Below the pieces are notes generated by a model. That model saw only the letters and a program-made list of their open reading frames with translations, made no database searches and was not told the DNA's origin. DNA of 22,086 nucleotides, from contig LSYV01000009.1 in assembly GCA_001584585.1 (NCBI GenBank), positions 2,041,626-2,063,711 of the forward strand. Direction: 5' to 3'. The stretch's first letter is position 1; every line of letters begins with the position of its first letter. This DNA is from Gonium pectorale. Taxonomy: Eukaryota > Chlorophyta > Chlorophyceae > Chlamydomonadales > Volvocaceae. The position numbers and the translations under genes are program-made. Below are positions 20,301 through 22,086 of this stretch, piece by piece.

Positions 20301-20955
20301 TGGCGAGCATGGCGTTGGCTGTGCAGAGGTGCCACGTGTCAAGGGACGCCGGCTGGGCTTGGGCGGGGTTTAGGGAAAGCAGAGGGCAAGAGGGCGCCGG
20401 AAGCGGGTTTGGGGTGGGTTGTGACTTGTGAGAGACAGTGGTCGTGTGCGAGGAAAAGCCCAGGGGTAAGGGAAGCGAATATTAACAAAATCAGCCAAAC
20501 AAGGTTTAAGGCGGCTGCGCCATTGCCACAGACGGCCACATGCTCCAGGGTTTCCAATCACAGTAGCACGCATGATATCTTTTCCATGGTGCTTATTTTG
20601 TTCCATGTGCGTCTCGGCTGCCCATGTGCTCGCAAGCCCTAAGCTCCTTCAGATGGCCTCACCGCGTTGCACCTTCCGGTGGTTTCCGGTAGACGGTTGC
20701 ACAGCGAGGTGCCATTCAAAGCGGCAGACCATGTAGCATAGTTGGTGAACATTGGCAAAGTAAGAGACGCGAGCGAGCAACGGACGCAGTAGCACTATGT
20801 TGACTGCATGCGGCGGTGCAGCGTGTACCTGCCATGATAGTCCACTGTGCTTTGTGGGTCCTCGAAAATGACCTTCCAGAATTCGGTCGCAGTGTGGCCT
20901 GCCAGCAGCAGTGGCTCTGTCGCACCGTGCTTCGGCATTCGAATGGGTAGGTCGG
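17351..20955 (-). CDS. VASt/StAR-like lipid-binding domain protein, 3' part (tentative)
   Basis: Seen: exons 20955-20829, 20174-20079, 19633-19495, 18273-18020 and 17410-17351 (stop TAA). The last three junctions agree in phase (0, 1, 0). Key stretches in order: HTATEFWKVIFEDPQSTVDY; DTRVGDWSSGEREVTFTTTV; IKYWYPAFDWDRVPVREVQR; SAFLIASKPEVAEASIGSIV; LEVRYRVTC...PGIEEASVARAL joined to ESMRAFLEHCRERLENGGK. Known: VASt domains run 'eFf..f..D......y', 'g.W......R.vtf', 'evQ', then a strand pair and a C-terminal helix 'iE..a....e.f..l...l'. The order fits, the match is loose, and a Glu/Pro/Gly-rich insert of about 40 residues interrupts the end. Inferred role: binding or moving a lipid at a membrane. 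The 20829/20174 junction does not agree in phase, so a small exon is missing; the 5' end is also unresolved. The exon ending at 20079 could instead end at 20076. Confidence 0.5.
18415..18730. repeat. 10-bp GGGTCAGGGA minisatellite inside an intron
   Basis: GTCAG occurs 30 times. The core is a perfect 10-bp period (seven uninterrupted units around 18531-18600). Five interruptions read GGTCAGGCCGGTGGGTCAGG and set a higher-order pattern. The left edge uses GGGCGGGTCA variants. The array lies in the 1,221-nt intron between exons 19633-19495 and 18273-18020 of the VASt-like gene. Reading frames across it (RVREGQGGSG) are shadows of the repeat. The plus strand is G-rich and could form quadruplexes; the sense RNA is C-rich. 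Confidence 0.93.
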
Positions 20956-21578
20956 CTGCGCAGCGGCGAATAATGGAAGGACAGATTAGTGACCGGGTGT
21001 ATGTACTACATCTAACGACAACAAGTCGAGCTTGAAGCGGAGGTACCCCGTATCCGTACAGTGTACGTCAGACACGTATGGCCACGTGGATACTTCGTGC
21101 AAAAGCCCGCACCTGCTCATGGTTGCAGGGGCCGACCACCATTGTCTGAGCTCACTCCCTTCCCCACATGACTAGCTTTTGCACCACAGGGCAGGGCAGG
21201 GCAGGCCACCCACGCCTACAGCCAGAGCCACGTGTGCGCTTCAGCGTGCCTTTCCTCTTACAGGCTCTCGCCCCTCTCTCATGATCACCTTCGACAGCTT
21301 GTCCACCCCCCCCCCCCGCCACCTAGCTGAAGTCGTAGGGGAAATCAGCAGGGAAATAGGCAGCCCGCCTACATGGGGGGGGGGCGTCTGCTCGTATACC
21401 TCGCCCGCCATGCATGCCCTGTACTCGGCGCCCTGCTGGAAACATCACACCTTCGGGTGTGTATTTCCGTAGAGGCTGCCTTCCCCGTTTCTGGTTCTCT
21501 TTTTTACATGGGCACACACACCACGCCCACCGGATCTGCTATCTCCACACCTCGCTCACCAGGCAACTTAGCCGCTGC
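20956..21578. other. Region between the VASt-like gene and the LINE fragment
   Basis: Further 5' exons of the minus-strand VASt-like gene are expected here or beyond. One candidate, after the minus-strand acceptor TTTCCAGCAG at 21428-21437, opens as GAEYRACMAGEVYEQT and runs into a homopolymer, but no phase or domain evidence supports it. C12 lies at 21306-21317 and G10 at 21375-21384. The LINE frame stays open leftward for about 50 codons without recognisable similarity. Confidence 0.3.
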
Positions 21579-22086
21579 CCCACACCGAAATTGAAGGCGT
21601 TCAAGAAGGTTAAGCGCGCAGCGGTCAAGCGGGCCGAGTTGTCGGAGATGGAACGGAGGCTTAGAGAGGCTAAACGGAACCCGAGAGCCCTGTGGACGTG
21701 GCTCAAGGGCGGGCAGGCGCAGGCGTGTGCGATAGACGACACGGCCACCTTTACTGATCATTTTCAGCGGTTACTTAATGGGGCCGAGGATGATCAGCGG
21801 GGACTGAGGGATGCCGCTCACCAGCTGCTGGTGCGTATCGCCTTCTGCAACGAGTATGATCCGGCTACCCATGATGGTGAGGACGCTGATGATTACGGGT
21901 GGGCGCGTGAGTGTGTCGAGTTTGGGTGGACTCTGTCGGACGTCTTCAGATCACGGCGTGCGGCTGCTGAGCACCTCAACCAGCCCTTTACTATCGCTGA
22001 GGTTGAGGACGCCCTTAGGCGCGTGCCCAATAACAAAAGTGCTGGGCTTGAAAGGGTTCAAGCCGAGTGCTATAAGTATGCAGTGC
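21579..22086 (+). mobile_element. Non-LTR retrotransposon (LINE) ORF2 fragment, runs off right edge
   Basis: Seen: one frame is open from 21579 to the window end (169 codons) and begins PTPKLKAFKKVKRAAVKRAE. A basic, helical stretch (ERRLREAKRNPRALWTWLKG) is followed by TFTDHFQRLLNG, an acidic linker, and then FTIAEVEDALRRVPNNKSAG followed by LERVQAECYKYA. Known: LINE ORF2 proteins have an Arg/Lys-rich linker ending 'fW..l', a 'f.~hF..ll' block, and then 'ft..EV..al..l...KapG.DGi..E..k', the first reverse transcriptase motif. The usual Pro-Gly-Pro-Asp is Ala-Gly-Leu-Glu here, so the copy may be degenerate. Endonuclease and catalytic YxDD parts are outside the window. No stop or frameshift is seen in this part. 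Confidence 0.82.

Overview
This looks like a nuclear contig from a GC-rich green alga, most likely volvocine or Chlamydomonas-like. The evidence is short, GC-rich exons with strong GTGCGT, GTGAGN and GTAAGN donors, introns of about 200-1,200 nt, G/C-ending codons, long intergenic stretches full of minisatellites, and a LINE fragment at one edge. There is no bacterial operon structure and I see no tRNA, rRNA or CRISPR. The organism is inferred from style, not from a diagnostic gene.

Three multi-exon genes can be rebuilt by joining exons whose phases and splice sites agree; all lie on the minus strand. (1) Positions 1-1864 hold the N-terminal part of a tetratricopeptide-repeat protein of the TPR/SET type (three exons, running off the left edge). 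A degenerate 33-bp minisatellite lies in its second intron. (2) Positions 7582-12986 hold a complete secreted tyrosinase-like copper protein in 12 exons (1,314 nt, 437 residues). It has a signal peptide, CuA and CuB histidine motifs, a C-terminal domain and six N-glycosylation sequons. (3) Positions 17351-20955 hold the 3' part of a gene whose product resembles a VASt/StAR-like lipid-binding domain (tentative). One intron carries a 10-bp GGGTCAGGGA minisatellite. On the sense strand this makes a 456-nt stretch without any AG dinucleotide and with about 30 copies of the branch-point-like word CTGAC.

The right edge (21579-22086) carries, on the plus strand, the part of a non-LTR retrotransposon ORF2 just upstream of and entering the reverse transcriptase domain. 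It lies head to head with the VASt-like gene, whose first exons are not resolved.

The rest is repeat-rich intergenic DNA: a 28-bp tandem array at 5161-5384; a dispersed family (A) with copies near 2.35, 3.5 and 13.4 kb; a second dispersed family (B) near 4.95 and 14.35 kb; and many GTACG-containing words. The three genes do not obviously form one pathway. The tyrosinase would act outside the cell or in the secretory pathway; the TPR/SET and VASt-like proteins would be intracellular. The most unusual signal is the AG-free, branch-point-rich intron array.
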